Assembly: GCA_026261815.1 (NCBI GenBank)
Contig: JAMPIT010000230.1
Location: 42,740,501 to 42,804,500, forward strand
Reading direction: 5' to 3'
DNA: 64,000 bases
From: Monarcha castaneiventris obscurior
Lineage: Eukaryota > Chordata > Aves > Passeriformes > Monarchidae
Below are positions 25,701-44,081 of the stretch, piece after piece (positions within the stretch are counted from its first letter, which is position 1; every line of letters starts with the position of its first letter). The notes beneath the pieces are model-generated. The model was given only the letters and a program-made list of their open reading frames with translations. It did no database searches and was not told the origin of the DNA. A program made the position numbers and the translations under genes.

Positions 25701-28700
25701 ACACAAAGGTAGGGCTGCATTGCTTTGTAAGAGTAAGTGCAGGCCTACAGAAGTGACAGAGCCACCTGATCCGTCATGGGAAATGATCAGTTCATTTATT
25801 ATACTTCCTCTGGGCACTGCCAGCTTAGTGTATATGTTTGGAGAGCAATTTATAATGAGACAAATATATTTAGTAAGTCCACAACCAATGGATCTGTTAG
25901 TTTTAGTGCACCTGAATGAGTCCCTGGTTGCAGTATTTGCTTGGTTATTGTGTTCCTCTGTTGAGAAGGAATGGCTGCATATTTCTGGCCACATCACCAT
26001 GAGTTGTGAATGACAAGCCAAGTGACATGATTTATTTGATTACTGCAGTGCTTGTGAATAGTTCAGCACTGACAGCCTGGGAGGAAAAGTACCATTAAAT
26101 GCCCTGGGATAGGCATAAGATGGGTCACAACACTAAAAGGTTTTCCCCTCCAGCCCAGGCGTTGTGCCTCATTTCTGAAGTTACTATCCCATTGACTTAT
26201 TTGCTGGGCTGTCACATCAGCTATAGCAACGTTTTTAACACCACTATATTTTGTGACATTTGTTCCTTAAAAAATGGGAATAAGGTCACACTAAGCAGCT
26301 GTGAATAGCCATCAACTTTCAGTCACCACCAGCCTCGATGACATTTGAAACAGCAGCTTTGGTTGGGGATGAAAGGCTCTGTGTCCTACTGACAGTGCCT
26401 TCAGCCAGTCAAAGATGGAAGTAGGAATCAGAAGTCTGAGATGCATATTTAAAATTGCAGGAACAGCACTTATTGTGAAGACATTACTTGAAATAGTGTC
26501 TAGAGGGCAGTAGGAGTGTGCTTAATTCTTTAATGTTTTTTAGTCTGAAATCTTAATTTTGATATTATATTTTATGTCCTACATAGGGTCCCAGTTAGTC
26601 CATAGAAGAAATATATTCCTGGTTGTTTTTGCTGCTGTATTAGCTGAAGGTACAAGTTCCATTCACAGAAAAGCTTCCAACAAGGGATAAGTGGTATTTT
26701 ATTCACAGCATGTGTCAATATTCAGGTAATGCTGACCTTGGACCTATGAGTATCTGGAAGCTCTGATAAATCAACCCGCAGCAGCTTCTGCCTTACCCGG
26801 GTGGCTGCTCTCAGCCTGTGCCAGTAAAGTTGAGCAAGAACCAAGTACCTGTAATTAGCTTAATTTTATTAAATTTTGATGAAAAAGTAAGGAAGCATCA
26901 CTTTATGAGGTTAAGATATGTGTGTTCGGGAAAGAGAAAGAAATAGTTTGTGAGGAAGAGGTACATTTTGTCGTGTGTTGCTTGTCTGTGTATACAGGCA
27001 TGGTAGTAGCTTGAAGAAAAGCATCTGCTGAGCGTGCAAATGGTGAACATCTCCAGCAGTTGTTTATTTGAGAAGATGATGCTTGAAGGTGCAGCTGAAT
27101 ATGCTCCCAAGACCTTTCTTCAACCAAGAAAAGTTTCAAACAAAAAGCTCCTTGTTTTTGCATTGTTTCCCAGTTTATTTCACAGACATCAAGTTTATGG
27201 ATCACTTGTAACCTTAACAAAGAAGAATTTCTTTCTCTTAAAAGTGGTGAGAGTAGTTTACTGCCTAGGTCCTTTATTTCCATTGTAAATTACAAAATGT
27301 GATTTACAACTAACCAGAGAAAGCAGTTCAGCATTATGAAACCAACCTTAACAGGAGTAATTGTCCCTTAAGTTTCTGTGCTTTCTTGAAATTTGAATTG
27401 CAAAAATCCCTTCTTAGAGCAAGAATGCAGAATTCCTTGGTTTATTAGTGAAGTCGATATTCCAATGGAAATGTTTTTTATGATAACTTTTCCTGCACTC
27501 GTCTTTAGCAGCACCATAATACCTGAACAGTTTTCTTGAACTCTAGGAAATACCAATTGTTACATATGAACTACAGTATTCCTTATGGCTCACCCTTGTT
27601 TAATAGGATTGAAGAGAGCAGAGCTGCTGAATGGTTGTAGGCTTAATAAAGAAAAGTAATTTTGAAATTCTCGTTAAATTGCAGTGAGTGTACAACTAAA
27701 CTGAGATTTAATTACATTTTTAATTAAAGGAATAACTATTGATTATGTCATTGAATCTGTGTTGCAGCTAGCCCTAACAAACATCAATATTACAAGAGAT
27801 CATTAAACTAGTTGTTAAAATTCCAAATGAATGAGAACTAGAACTGGTGTGGAGAAGAGGCGCAGCAATGGTGGGTAGAAGAAAAAGATAACAAAGTGAA
27901 GAATACATTAACTTCTCAAGTTTTGGTGAATGGTGGTTTTATGTCCTGTCATGTTTATTATAATCTATGGAACAAAAGGAAGATGAAACTGGAACAGTTT
28001 TTAAATAAGAAACATGAGTAAAGTTTCATCTTGAAAGTGAACAGTGATTCAGATAATATTTCTCACGAGCTCCTGTGTAGCATGATGTAATCTGTCATTT
28101 GCAAGAGACCTTCCAATTGCTCAGGGAGCAATCAGATCTACTCAGACTGAGATAAAGGGCAAATAAGTGCCAGTGATCAGAGCAGTAAGAGCATGGGAGT
28201 GCTGACAAAAACCTTAGGCAGCTGTGGCTGAGCTGGCTACTGGGTGCTGGCAGCTCACCCTGTATTCAACCCTCAGTTTCCCTGCTACCACAGAGTTGGT
28301 CCCCTCCCAGGCCCATGGAGTGAGTGCCTGGTGGTGGATAGGAAGCATTTTTCTGGACAATGGTAACAAAGAGCATAGCCCCAGCTGCCCTTGTAAATCT
28401 GTGCAGCCCTGTTTGGTCTGGGCACGTTCTCTGTGAGCATAGATGGCACTGCTGACTGGACAGGTTGGTTCTTCACCAACACCCCTTGGCTTGTATGAAG
28501 CTGGTAATTGGCACTCTCAAGAAAATACATTCTAAATTTGGGTTATACTTAATTTATATGGACTGGAGGCAGCTCATGCTGATCCTTTCCCTCCTTGTGC
28601 TACCACTTTTACTGCTGAAAGGATCTTACCTGAAGCATTTTGTTAGCCTGGGGAGTAGCCCCTCTGGATGGATGCCATGGGAGCCCATTGCTTGTGGCTG

Positions 28701-30776
28701 AAAGCTGCTCTGCACAGTGAAGTCTAACAGGGAGGTGGTGTAGATGATCTCATGGGTGTTTCTGTTTCAGTCTTTTACAATTTTTGTGGATATAAAGCCA
28801 TTTTAATCCTTTCTATTCAAATGCATTGTATGCACAGAAATGTGTTCTTAATAGTGACACAAGGCATGCTGCAGCATGGGCAGGCTTATAGTCAGACCCT
28901 GTGACTCATTTGGACTGTTACTGTTTGAAATACATCATTTTAGAATTAAACCTTTTTCTTCGTACCAGATTTTATAGATGAGCATGTTTTGAATGTTTTC
29001 TGTATGATGCCATTGGCTATTTTGTGAGGAGACTGTGAGGGTTGTACAAATGTCAGCACCCAAAAGTTAGGATGTAGTAGAATGAGAGATATCTGTAGCC
29101 TTTATCTGACCTGGTGGTTTTATGGAGCATGATTCAGTCCCAGCGACCTTCCTTCCCCTGTGACCTCTTGGCTTTTTAAAGTGTGCAGGATGAACAAGGG
29201 GCATGAATGTGGAAAGTGCAAGGAATGTGGCAGTGGCTGGTGAGCTGCAGGAGTTGCAGGGAAATGTTTGGTAGAGGCATGACCACTCTTTATGAGCAGA
29301 AAGCAATGTCTTGTGATGAAAGTACTTTTCTCCCTGTACTGCTCCTATTGTACGTGGTGGTGTTCTCGCATTCAGAACCCAGATTACAAAACATTTTCTG
29401 TGTCTAGCAGGTAACAAATAGAGAAGAGTGGATTTCTGAAATGCAAACTGAAAGAATCAGATATAAACCTCAAGAGAGTAAAAGGGTTTAATGATCTGTA
29501 ATCAGGATTTACTGATGATTTGTGCTTAGGTAATGGCATCACTGGGTTTTTTCCAACACACAGGATGTTTTAGTTTACTTCAGGCAGGTCCTGGTTCCCT
29601 GTAACTGCCAAACTACAGGATGTTGCAATTATAGATGCAGTGACACTGTTGTTGCAGAATCACTGCTGATAAATTGTGGTGGGATGGCAGCTGTAAATAC
29701 AGCTTCTGTTGTGATTTAAGAGGAAGACGTGAAGGCGTATTGCCCAGATGCTGGATCAATGGTAAATAGGGCCAGCCCCAGCATGCTAAAGCTTACAAGT
29801 CCTTGCCAGATTTTGGGATTAGAAGTCATCGTTTCAAGTGTTAACTCCTCCAGTATCAAAATAATCAGCTGCTCTGCTCCTCCCCTTTTCCTTTCTCTTC
29901 AGCCAAAATTTATTTACCTTTGCAAGCAGGAACTGACATGCAAACCAGGTTTTTTTAGTAATTTGTTTGAGATACAAGAGCTTTTCAGCAAGCTGCCAAG
30001 TATTCAGTGTCTGTTGGAGCTGTAGTGCATGAGGCTTTGTGTCATGTTCCGTGACCTTCCCATTCACCTGCTTAACCATCAGGAAATGTGTGGCTGCTTG
30101 GAGCTGTGTAGTTGTACTACTTAAGGCTGGAGAAACAATACACCAGTCATTGCAGATTCATGTAATAAACCACACCAGCAGCAAAATCAGCTATAATCAG
30201 GATGCATTTGACACAAAAGGACTTACAGCTTTGGTCACTCAGCCCCCTGCTCTGTGGGTGACAGCCCTGTGCAGGTAACACTCCTAATGACTGATGAGGG
30301 GCAAGAAAAATTTCCATATGCAGTTACCAACTTTGCAGTGATTTTAACCTGGCTTCTCTCAGAGAAACCCCACACATCCTGGTCTGAAGGCTGGTAGAAG
30401 CTTGGTTACTTTTTCCCTGAAGTGAGAAATGAAAATAATTGCCTCTCCACGATATCCCTGCGATTCAGACTAAATAGGGCTTGTATTTGCATTGATACTA
30501 AGGATGAAATCAGGATTGGCAGACTGTGATACATGAATTTGCACACATACAGGGACTTAGAACATGGGCGAATATTGTTTATTAAGCCAAGACATTTTAG
30601 ATGGTCTCTGCCTAAAATTCAGTAAAAGGGACTTTCTTGTGAGTCTCTTCAATGTCACATTCCATTTACAATTGTAATAAATGCTGTAACTTGTTTCCCT
30701 CTCTCTTATCCCACAAAAATGACAGAGAAGAATCTTTTGCTAAGCCTTTGATAATGGTGCTTTCTTTTTGTTCCAG
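22786..30776 (+). other. ULK4: ULK4 intronic sequence
   Basis: About 8 kb ending at the acceptor of the penultimate recognised exon. It holds one segment (25,620-26,050) in which long open frames occur on both strands and which looks like constrained non-coding DNA. I recognise no additional exon. The last bases, TTTTTGTTCCAG, form a good polypyrimidine acceptor for the exon at 30,777. Confidence 0.5.
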
Positions 30777-30865
30777 ATAACTTCAAACAAGAAGCACTCG
30801 GAGAGCCTGAGGAATGATGGCGATGCTCTTATCCAAGCTCTAGAGAGCCTGGCCCAAACTGCCAG
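30777..30865 (+). CDS. ULK4: ULK4 penultimate coding exon (partial gene)
   Basis: An 89-nt exon flanked by TTTGTTCCAG upstream and GTGAG downstream. It reads open in one frame, beginning ITSNKKHSESLRND and ending ALESLAQTA, and finishes in phase 2 with AG, completed by the C of the next exon to give Ser. ULK4 is a large pseudokinase-family protein linked to cilia, with a kinase-like N-terminus and a C-terminal helical-repeat region; this exon belongs to that C-terminal region, far from the kinase fold. The name rests on gene order: in mammals ULK4 is the convergent neighbour of CTNNB1, as found here. I cannot confirm it by alignment. The rest of the gene lies to the left, mostly outside this window. 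Confidence 0.75.
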
Positions 30866-33472
30866 GTGAGTTCCCTCAGGCTTCCAGGAATTTCCAGGGC
30901 TCAGAGTGCTTGCCTCCTCTTTTGTCTGCAATGGTCTTCTGTAATTCTGTGCAGTAGGAGCTTCTCAGGTTTCTGTCCTGGCCCCCCTCCCTGCACTGCT
31001 TTCTTCCAAAGTCCTCTCCATCAGAGCCTGCAGCACGCTTTGATCCCCAGCTGCGGCACAGTCCAGCTCCTTGTGTGTGTCAATTCCGTGGATTTATTTA
31101 TTTAAAAAATTTATTATTTTATTCCAAGCCTTGGTCTCTATAACCAGATTCCTGCCAGTGGTTCTTGGCAGAGAGGGCTGCACACACAATGCGACATTTG
31201 TGCCCTGTGTTAAGGTGGCTGTGGTTGATGCACTTGCAAACTGATTCCTTTCAAACGTGTGGCTGAAGAACAGAACTGCTTTTGTTTAAGAATACCTGTG
31301 GCTTCTCCAGAAAGCATGAGACTTAGAGGAATGCCATGGCCTCTGCAAGAATAGAGGTGCTAGTCCCAACAAATTGTCCAAACCTTAGCTCATCTCCCAT
31401 AGACTTTCCCTTATCTAATCCTCCTTGGACATATGAATGAATGAATGGCTGTTCTCTGCCTCTCAGAGCATTTTGTACTTCTGCTGTGGGCTGTTAGGCT
31501 TCTTTTCACTCCTAGTTGAACTAAAATTCATAGAGAAATTGTAGTTCAGAGGTCAGTTTTTGAAACACTAAGATAATCTCTTCAGTGCTCTTTGTGCTCC
31601 CAAATGCAGGCTTTTGGGACAATTGGCTCCTCAACATTATGGCAGGGTGGTAGCCTGTGTTGGAAGGAAGGAGGGGTGTGGGCAGACATGGAAAGGAAAT
31701 GCTGGGATGTGGTGAGTGTAAGGAGATGTTCACTGAGGACTAACCAAACCTGTCGAGAGCAGTCAGCATCCCTCTCGCACACTCAGCTGCTGACTCACAG
31801 GGTTTTCTATGACACATTAAATTATCTCGGTAAAATAAAATGTCAGCTCTCCCCAAGGGAGACACAGGCACCACCACTGAAGATGAGAGTCGGGGGAAGA
31901 GGGGCTTTTCTTCTGCTAGAAACAGCTTTCACTCTGTTGGTAGCATTTCAGCATTAGATGCACCAAACAGCCCAATCACTGTCTTTGAGTTCTGCTTTTC
32001 TGGCTTTCTCAGTAGTCTATTACAGTCTGTGCATTTCTGTGTGCAAAAAAACACATGCTACAGAGCCCAGCTACGCAGTATTCACTCTTACTTAACACAA
32101 GATGCTCAGCAGATCAAATTCCAGCTGATGCCATTGAGGGCTGATCAGATACATTAAGGTGAGCCAGGTGCCTCAGCTGTGCCGAGCTCCTGCACTGCAA
32201 CAGCAACAAGGGAGTCCCTGAGAACTCAAGGATTTCATTTCCCCTCCTCCCCTTCTTTAGGGAACACATGTCCCTATCCATTTGCCTCCAGAGGAGACTG
32301 AGAGGGTTTCAGGCTGGTTTTTGGGGCTGTAATATGGACTCAGATATGCATAAATTGGCAACACCCAGGCAGGGGAAGCCTGGGATTAGGAAGCTTTATC
32401 AGACTTAGCTGAATGGACATTTGTTCATGGAAGGTATGGATATTCTGCCTTCTCTTCAGATTTCCTTATGTGGCATCTTTCCCAGAATATTCCTTGTGAC
32501 CTAATAAACTTGGTCTCCTCACCTGTGCTTTGAACCTGGTTGAGGAGCCTCTCTGTATCTCCTGCAGAGTTGGAAATGGTTTAGAGGCGGCTACAGCCGA
32601 GATCTGGATCTAAGCCATCCTCGGGGTAGTCTAAACTCCCAGGCCCTTCCACCCACGAATTACCACTGGTTTGAATTGCTTGAGGCATGTTTTTGCTTTG
32701 CTCATTTCTTACAGACAGGTTTTTAATCTCTCCCTCTTCCTGTGTGTCAGAAGGGGGTTCCAGCCAAGCAGTCACGTGCCAGGAGAAGGGCACTATTTGG
32801 ATTGAGAGCTGCTTTCAGTGCTCCCCTGCTGCCATGTAGCAGCCATGGATGCCAAACTCTCTCTCTGTGATGCTTCCTGAGCTAGCTGGAACAGGCACTT
32901 TTAAGAATGACATGACCACCCCATTTTGCTTAGTGACCACCTGGAATCAAATCTATGCTTTAAAATGTGGGATCATGGACATTAATTTTTCAATGAAGAC
33001 AGTCGCTAAGATGAATTTGTTTCAGATAACTGAATTTTCTGATTTAAACTGCTGATTATTAAGACATTGGCTTATGTAGTGTAAACTGATCATTTGGATT
33101 TTCTGGTTAGCTGTGCATTCTCCAAACTGTGGAGTACTGGTTAAGTATTGTCATTAGCAGCAATCAAGGAAGTTGCAGATTGAACCTGGTGTCCTTTCTA
33201 AGCTAGAGATGAGGGATGGGAGTCCATAAAGAAACTAAAAAGACTTGATTCTGTGGACTACCAGTAATATGTTAGAGCCTCTGCTCCAATGCTAGAAAAA
33301 AATGTGTTTCCAGAAGAAAAAATTAGGCAAAATATATACAATAAAACCTTAGGTGAGGAAGCAAAGGGCCCCAGTGCAGCACCGTGGTTGGAGGGGCTGT
33401 CACTCCTCCTTGCAAGAGGTGGGCAACACCTGCAGTGGCAGTGCCTGCCTGTGCACATCTCTGTCCAGCTGG

Positions 33473-33503
<31 letters not shown>

Positions 33504-33786
33504 GAGTCACTGGGTGTATGATAAATTCAGTCTGCTTTCTCTTACAGAGGAGGTTGAGTGAGGTAGCAGTTACTGGGAGTTTGAGCTGAAATTCATTTCT
33601 ACCCAAGATTGGCTACAGGGCAGAATCACTGGTTACATGGTACTGCTTAACAGAAAAGGAGGTAGAGAAGTGCAGTTAATGGCTACTCAGTGTTTTCCAG
33701 CATAGATAAAGGCAAATGTGGAATTTGAACAAAGCATTTTTTTCTCCTGAGGATGTCTACTAAATGTTACTGGTTTTAATTCCTAG
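30866..33786 (+). other. ULK4: Last intron of ULK4
   Basis: A 2.9-kb intron with a GTGAG donor and a TTTTAATTCCTAG acceptor. It contains a (GT)14 microsatellite and no recognised gene. The longest open frames, about 105-121 codons near 31.6-32.2 kb, are on the sense strand but have no splice sites or domain features to support them. Confidence 0.7.
33475..33503. repeat. (GT)14 microsatellite
   Basis: An uninterrupted run of about 14 GT units in the last ULK4 intron, likely to vary in length between individuals. Confidence 0.95.
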
Positions 33787-33871
33787 CTCTCACGCTGACA
33801 TTGCTGTTGCTTCCTTGGCATTTGAAATTCTGAGAACAGTGGGACGTGAAAATATCAAGACTCCCAAGTGA
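33787..33871 (+). CDS. ULK4: ULK4 terminal coding exon with stop codon
   Basis: This exon completes the C-terminus of the gene. Joined to the previous exon it restores a Ser codon and reads SHADIAVASLAFEILRTV, then GRENIKTPK and a TGA stop at 33,869-33,871. The preserved reading phase across the intron, the amphipathic helix-like peptide and the poly(A) signal 283 nt downstream support a real final exon. The protein ends in a short basic tail. It is the 3' end of the gene that converges on CTNNB1. Confidence 0.78.
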
Positions 33872-34178
33872 ACCATTTTTGACCAGCCTTCAGAAACATG
33901 CAGGTTGTGTAACCTGCTCATCACTTCAATCCTGCAGGAACACCCTCAGATGAGCTGAGCAGATGTAACTCATTTAACCTGAGCTGTGGCATATGCAGAA
34001 TTTGGGCTGGCTCAGGAAGGAAGCTGGTTTGGGGACAGGGCGGGTGGTGGTTTGTTTCTTATTCCCTGTAAGGATGAATTCTTGGTTACTACTTTGCCCT
34101 GCTGGCATTACATGATGTAGCTCAAGTATTTGACAGTTTGAAAGTGTAAATTAAATAAATAGTAGAGTTACTTTGCAA
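33872..34178 (+). other. ULK4: ULK4 3' untranslated region
   Basis: The sequence between the TGA stop and the estimated cleavage site about 20 nt after the AATAAA signal. It is about 300 nt long, without obvious regulatory motifs. The exact 3' end is an estimate. Confidence 0.6.
34154..34159 (+). other. ULK4: Poly(A) signal AATAAA of ULK4
   Basis: A canonical AATAAA 283 nt after the ULK4 stop codon, on the same strand. It is the first such hexamer seen at a sensible distance, so it is the likely end of the transcript. Confidence 0.75.
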
Positions 34179-34179
34179 T

Positions 34180-35577
34180 AGAAAGTGTTTCACTATTTCA
34201 AGCTGCTGTTGGAAATGCTCATTTATCTTTTGGACCAGGTGACTGCCTTGACTGTTCATCTTAAGGGGTCACCTCAGGTTTGTGACTGGCACTAGAAAAT
34301 GCCTTTTTATCAAGACAGACAATACTGTTCACCTCAAGCAACCAGTGCCCAACCATTGTGATCACATAGAGGCTGTGAATATGTGGCATGTCAGGATGAT
34401 AGATGTTACCCAGATTTCTGCTCAGCAGCCTTTTGCTCACCCCTCCTTTGCCCAGCACTGCACAGCTTAAGCTGCACCTGTGGAGGGTTGCTCTCAGCTG
34501 CCAACAGCTGGGATGATGCCCCTGGCAGTTTGCCAAACCAGTAAAAGCCAGTACCCCAGGAAGGGTCCTCTAGAGCTTACAGATCCCAGTGTGTGAAGAG
34601 TTAAATTCTTCTCTGCATGTGCTGTGGTTGATGTCTGTCACTGCAGCAGCTCCATGTTCTTGCCACACCCACCAAGCACAGGTGCCTATGGGAGCTGCTG
34701 CTGCACCCCTGCCCTCGGACAGCCCTGGAACCTGGAGTATGTGGAGGCAAGCAACAGCCCCAGGTACAGATTTCACCTTGTTTTCTTACATTACTTCAAG
34801 TATCAAAGTTCATAGCTTAACAGCTGGAGTTACTAGAAACAGGGACGAGTTAGGTGCTGGCTATTGCTTGGTGTAGTGTTTCACAGTAAAAGTCAAGCAG
34901 CCGAGTGTGGCCGAGAGCAACAAAGCTGAATTCCTTGGGGGAGACCTTTCCCCCTGCAGCAGAAGGGGAAGCAGCCTGGTGGGGTTGCTTTCAGCACCCT
35001 GAGGCAGGAGCCTGCGCAGCCACAGCCTGCTCTGAGCTGCTGGCAGAGCTGCCTGCAGTGGCAGCTGCACGGGGCAGATGTGCAGGCTGGGGCTGAGCAG
35101 TCGCAGAACCCCTCTGTGCCCTTCCAGGCACACAGGTGCTCCCTGAGGGAAGCCACTTACACACAGCTCTTGTCTCACACAGCAACTGAACACCAAGGAC
35201 ACCGGAGAAGGGCTTGGAGCTGATCTTTCACCCACCCTTAGTGACAGGGCAGCGCTGAGGGGAACTGAGGCAAGAAGCTGTTTGGCCCTTGTTGAAGGCC
35301 AGAAGAGCTGGGGCTGGCAGGCCTGGCACGAAGTGGAGTTGCCTCACATCTGGCTAGACCTGCCCCATGCTGAGGAAGCTGCCAGAGCAAAGCAGGGGAA
35401 GAGAGGTGCCCCAGAGGGCTGCAGCAGGAAAGCTCCAGGCTGTGAAGGGGATCTGTGCCATAGTGGGAGCAAAGAGTAAATTATTCTTCTTCTTCCCTCC
35501 ACTAAAGTGGTTATACAAAAGTCCAGGACTATTTCTTAACACACAAATAGACTTTGTGATCTGAAATAATTTGACAC
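34180..35577. other. Convergent intergenic spacer ULK4-CTNNB1
   Basis: About 1.4 kb between the two 3' ends. The middle part (34.6-35.4 kb) is moderately G+C-rich and gives overlapping open frames on both strands, but none has splice signals, domain features or a matching start context. I see no gene in it. Confidence 0.65.
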
Positions 35578-35597
35578 AGAGTGAATTAAAAGTTTAC

Positions 35598-35603
35598 TTT
35601 AAT
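35598..35603 (-). other. CTNNB1: Distal poly(A) signal ATTAAA of CTNNB1
   Basis: Read on the - strand this is ATTAAA, followed by a segment like the end of the human mRNA (AAACTTTTAATTCA). It is the likely main cleavage site, about 20 nt further at about 35,578. Confidence 0.7.
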
Positions 35604-35879
35604 TTTGAACCATTTTATAACTGCATTTTTCTCATGAAGCATCTGTATCACAGCAGGCTACAATAACTTTGGGATAAAAGGCAACTGGTAAACTGTCCAA
35701 TACAAGGTTCCAAATAAACAGTTCTTACTGGCCCCTACCCAGACATATCCCAGATAAAGTTTTTGATCAAAAACATGAAATAGATCCACCTGCTTATTTT
35801 AAGCATATTAAAAAGGAAACTAATTGGACCATTTCTATTTGTCTAGTTTTTTATACAAAAAGGCTACACAATGTTACAC

Positions 35880-35885
35880 TTTATT
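35880..35885 (-). other. CTNNB1: Internal poly(A) signal AATAAA of CTNNB1
   Basis: Read on the - strand, CTGAATAAAGTGTAAC contains a canonical AATAAA about 770 nt after the stop. The same hexamer and flanks exist in the human UTR. It could produce a shorter mRNA lacking the conserved distal block. Confidence 0.7.
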
Positions 35886-36355
35886 CAGAATACAGTTAGA
35901 GCGATTATGAATTAGTGTTCTACACCTTTACTCAATCCTTAAAAATTAGAAACTGCTGTAGCATATTCACTATAACTTAATACTACGAGAGACTTTAAAA
36001 AAAACTAACAACAATTACTGCAAAAAGAAAGGCTACTTCCAAAGCAAGCAAGGTCAGTACCATTACAGAGATTTAAAAAAAATAATAAATTTTTAACAAG
36101 CAAGGCTAGGGTTTGATAAATTCCATCTTGCAATTCATTCTTGTGCATTCTTCGTTTCTTGAATCACTCCCAAAATCCATTTGTATTATTACTCCTCGAC
36201 CAAAAAGGACCAGAACAAAAAGTTTACTTCAATTGTTCCCATAGGAAACTCAGCTTGGTTAGTGTGTCAGGCACTTTCTGAGATACTAGCCCACCCCTCG
36301 AGCCCTCTCAGCAACTCTACAGGCCAATCAATGCAAGTTCACTCAGATGATACAG

Positions 36356-36645
36356 CTGCAAAGAGAAAAAACACAGGTGTCAGTGCTCCCCAGTTGTAAA
36401 GGGCTGTGGTAACACAAAGACTGCATGAAGCCAGTGCACAAGACATTACAGTTAATTACTTCCACACTTCACGGCAGAAGTCAGTTTGGAGTGTGCTGAT
36501 TGTGTGTTTCCAAAGCATTTATTCATTATTCTGGCACACTGGGACCCAATTGAGCCAATCCCTCCCTGCCAACCAAGTCCTCAGTCCAGTCAGCTGTTTT
36601 TTCTCTTTTCGTTTTGTTTTTAAATTCAAGGTTGGAGCTTCTTAC
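36356..36645 (-). other. CTNNB1: Optional intron in the CTNNB1 3' UTR
   Basis: Twelve nucleotides after the stop codon the sense strand reads ATCCTTTAG then GTAAGAAG, a strong donor. The acceptor TTTTTTCTCTTTGCAG precedes CTGTATCATCTGAG. Removing these 290 nt gives a spliced 3' UTR. Human CTNNB1 has alternative splicing at the equivalent place. Because the junction would lie close to the stop, the spliced form should escape nonsense-mediated decay. The intron may be kept or removed; the sequence cannot say how often. Confidence 0.7.
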
Positions 36646-44020
<7,375 letters not shown>

Positions 44021-44033
<13 letters not shown>

Positions 44034-44081
44034 GTTCCTTGTTATGCTCCCAGAACTCTTTCCTGCACCCTTTCAGAGATC
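44021..44081 (-). CDS. CTNNB1: CTNNB1 exon 2, start codon
   Basis: A 61-nt exon with 48 nt of 5' UTR and 13 coding bases (44,021-44,033) for MATQ plus one base. The initiation context GGAACATGGC has A at -3 and G at +4. The acceptor is TTGCTCTTTTTTAG before GATCTCTG, and the donor is GTACATAAC. The 61-nt size is the same as I recall for human exon 2. Confidence 0.97.

Noticed and set aside
31592..32157. Two overlapping frames of 105-121 codons in the last ULK4 intron
   Set aside because: No acceptor or donor that would join them in phase to the flanking ULK4 exons, and no recognisable domain.
34590..35480. Cluster of open frames on both strands in the intergenic spacer
   Set aside because: Moderate G+C content lowers stop frequency; Cys/Ala/Ser-rich translations on both strands look like composition effects.
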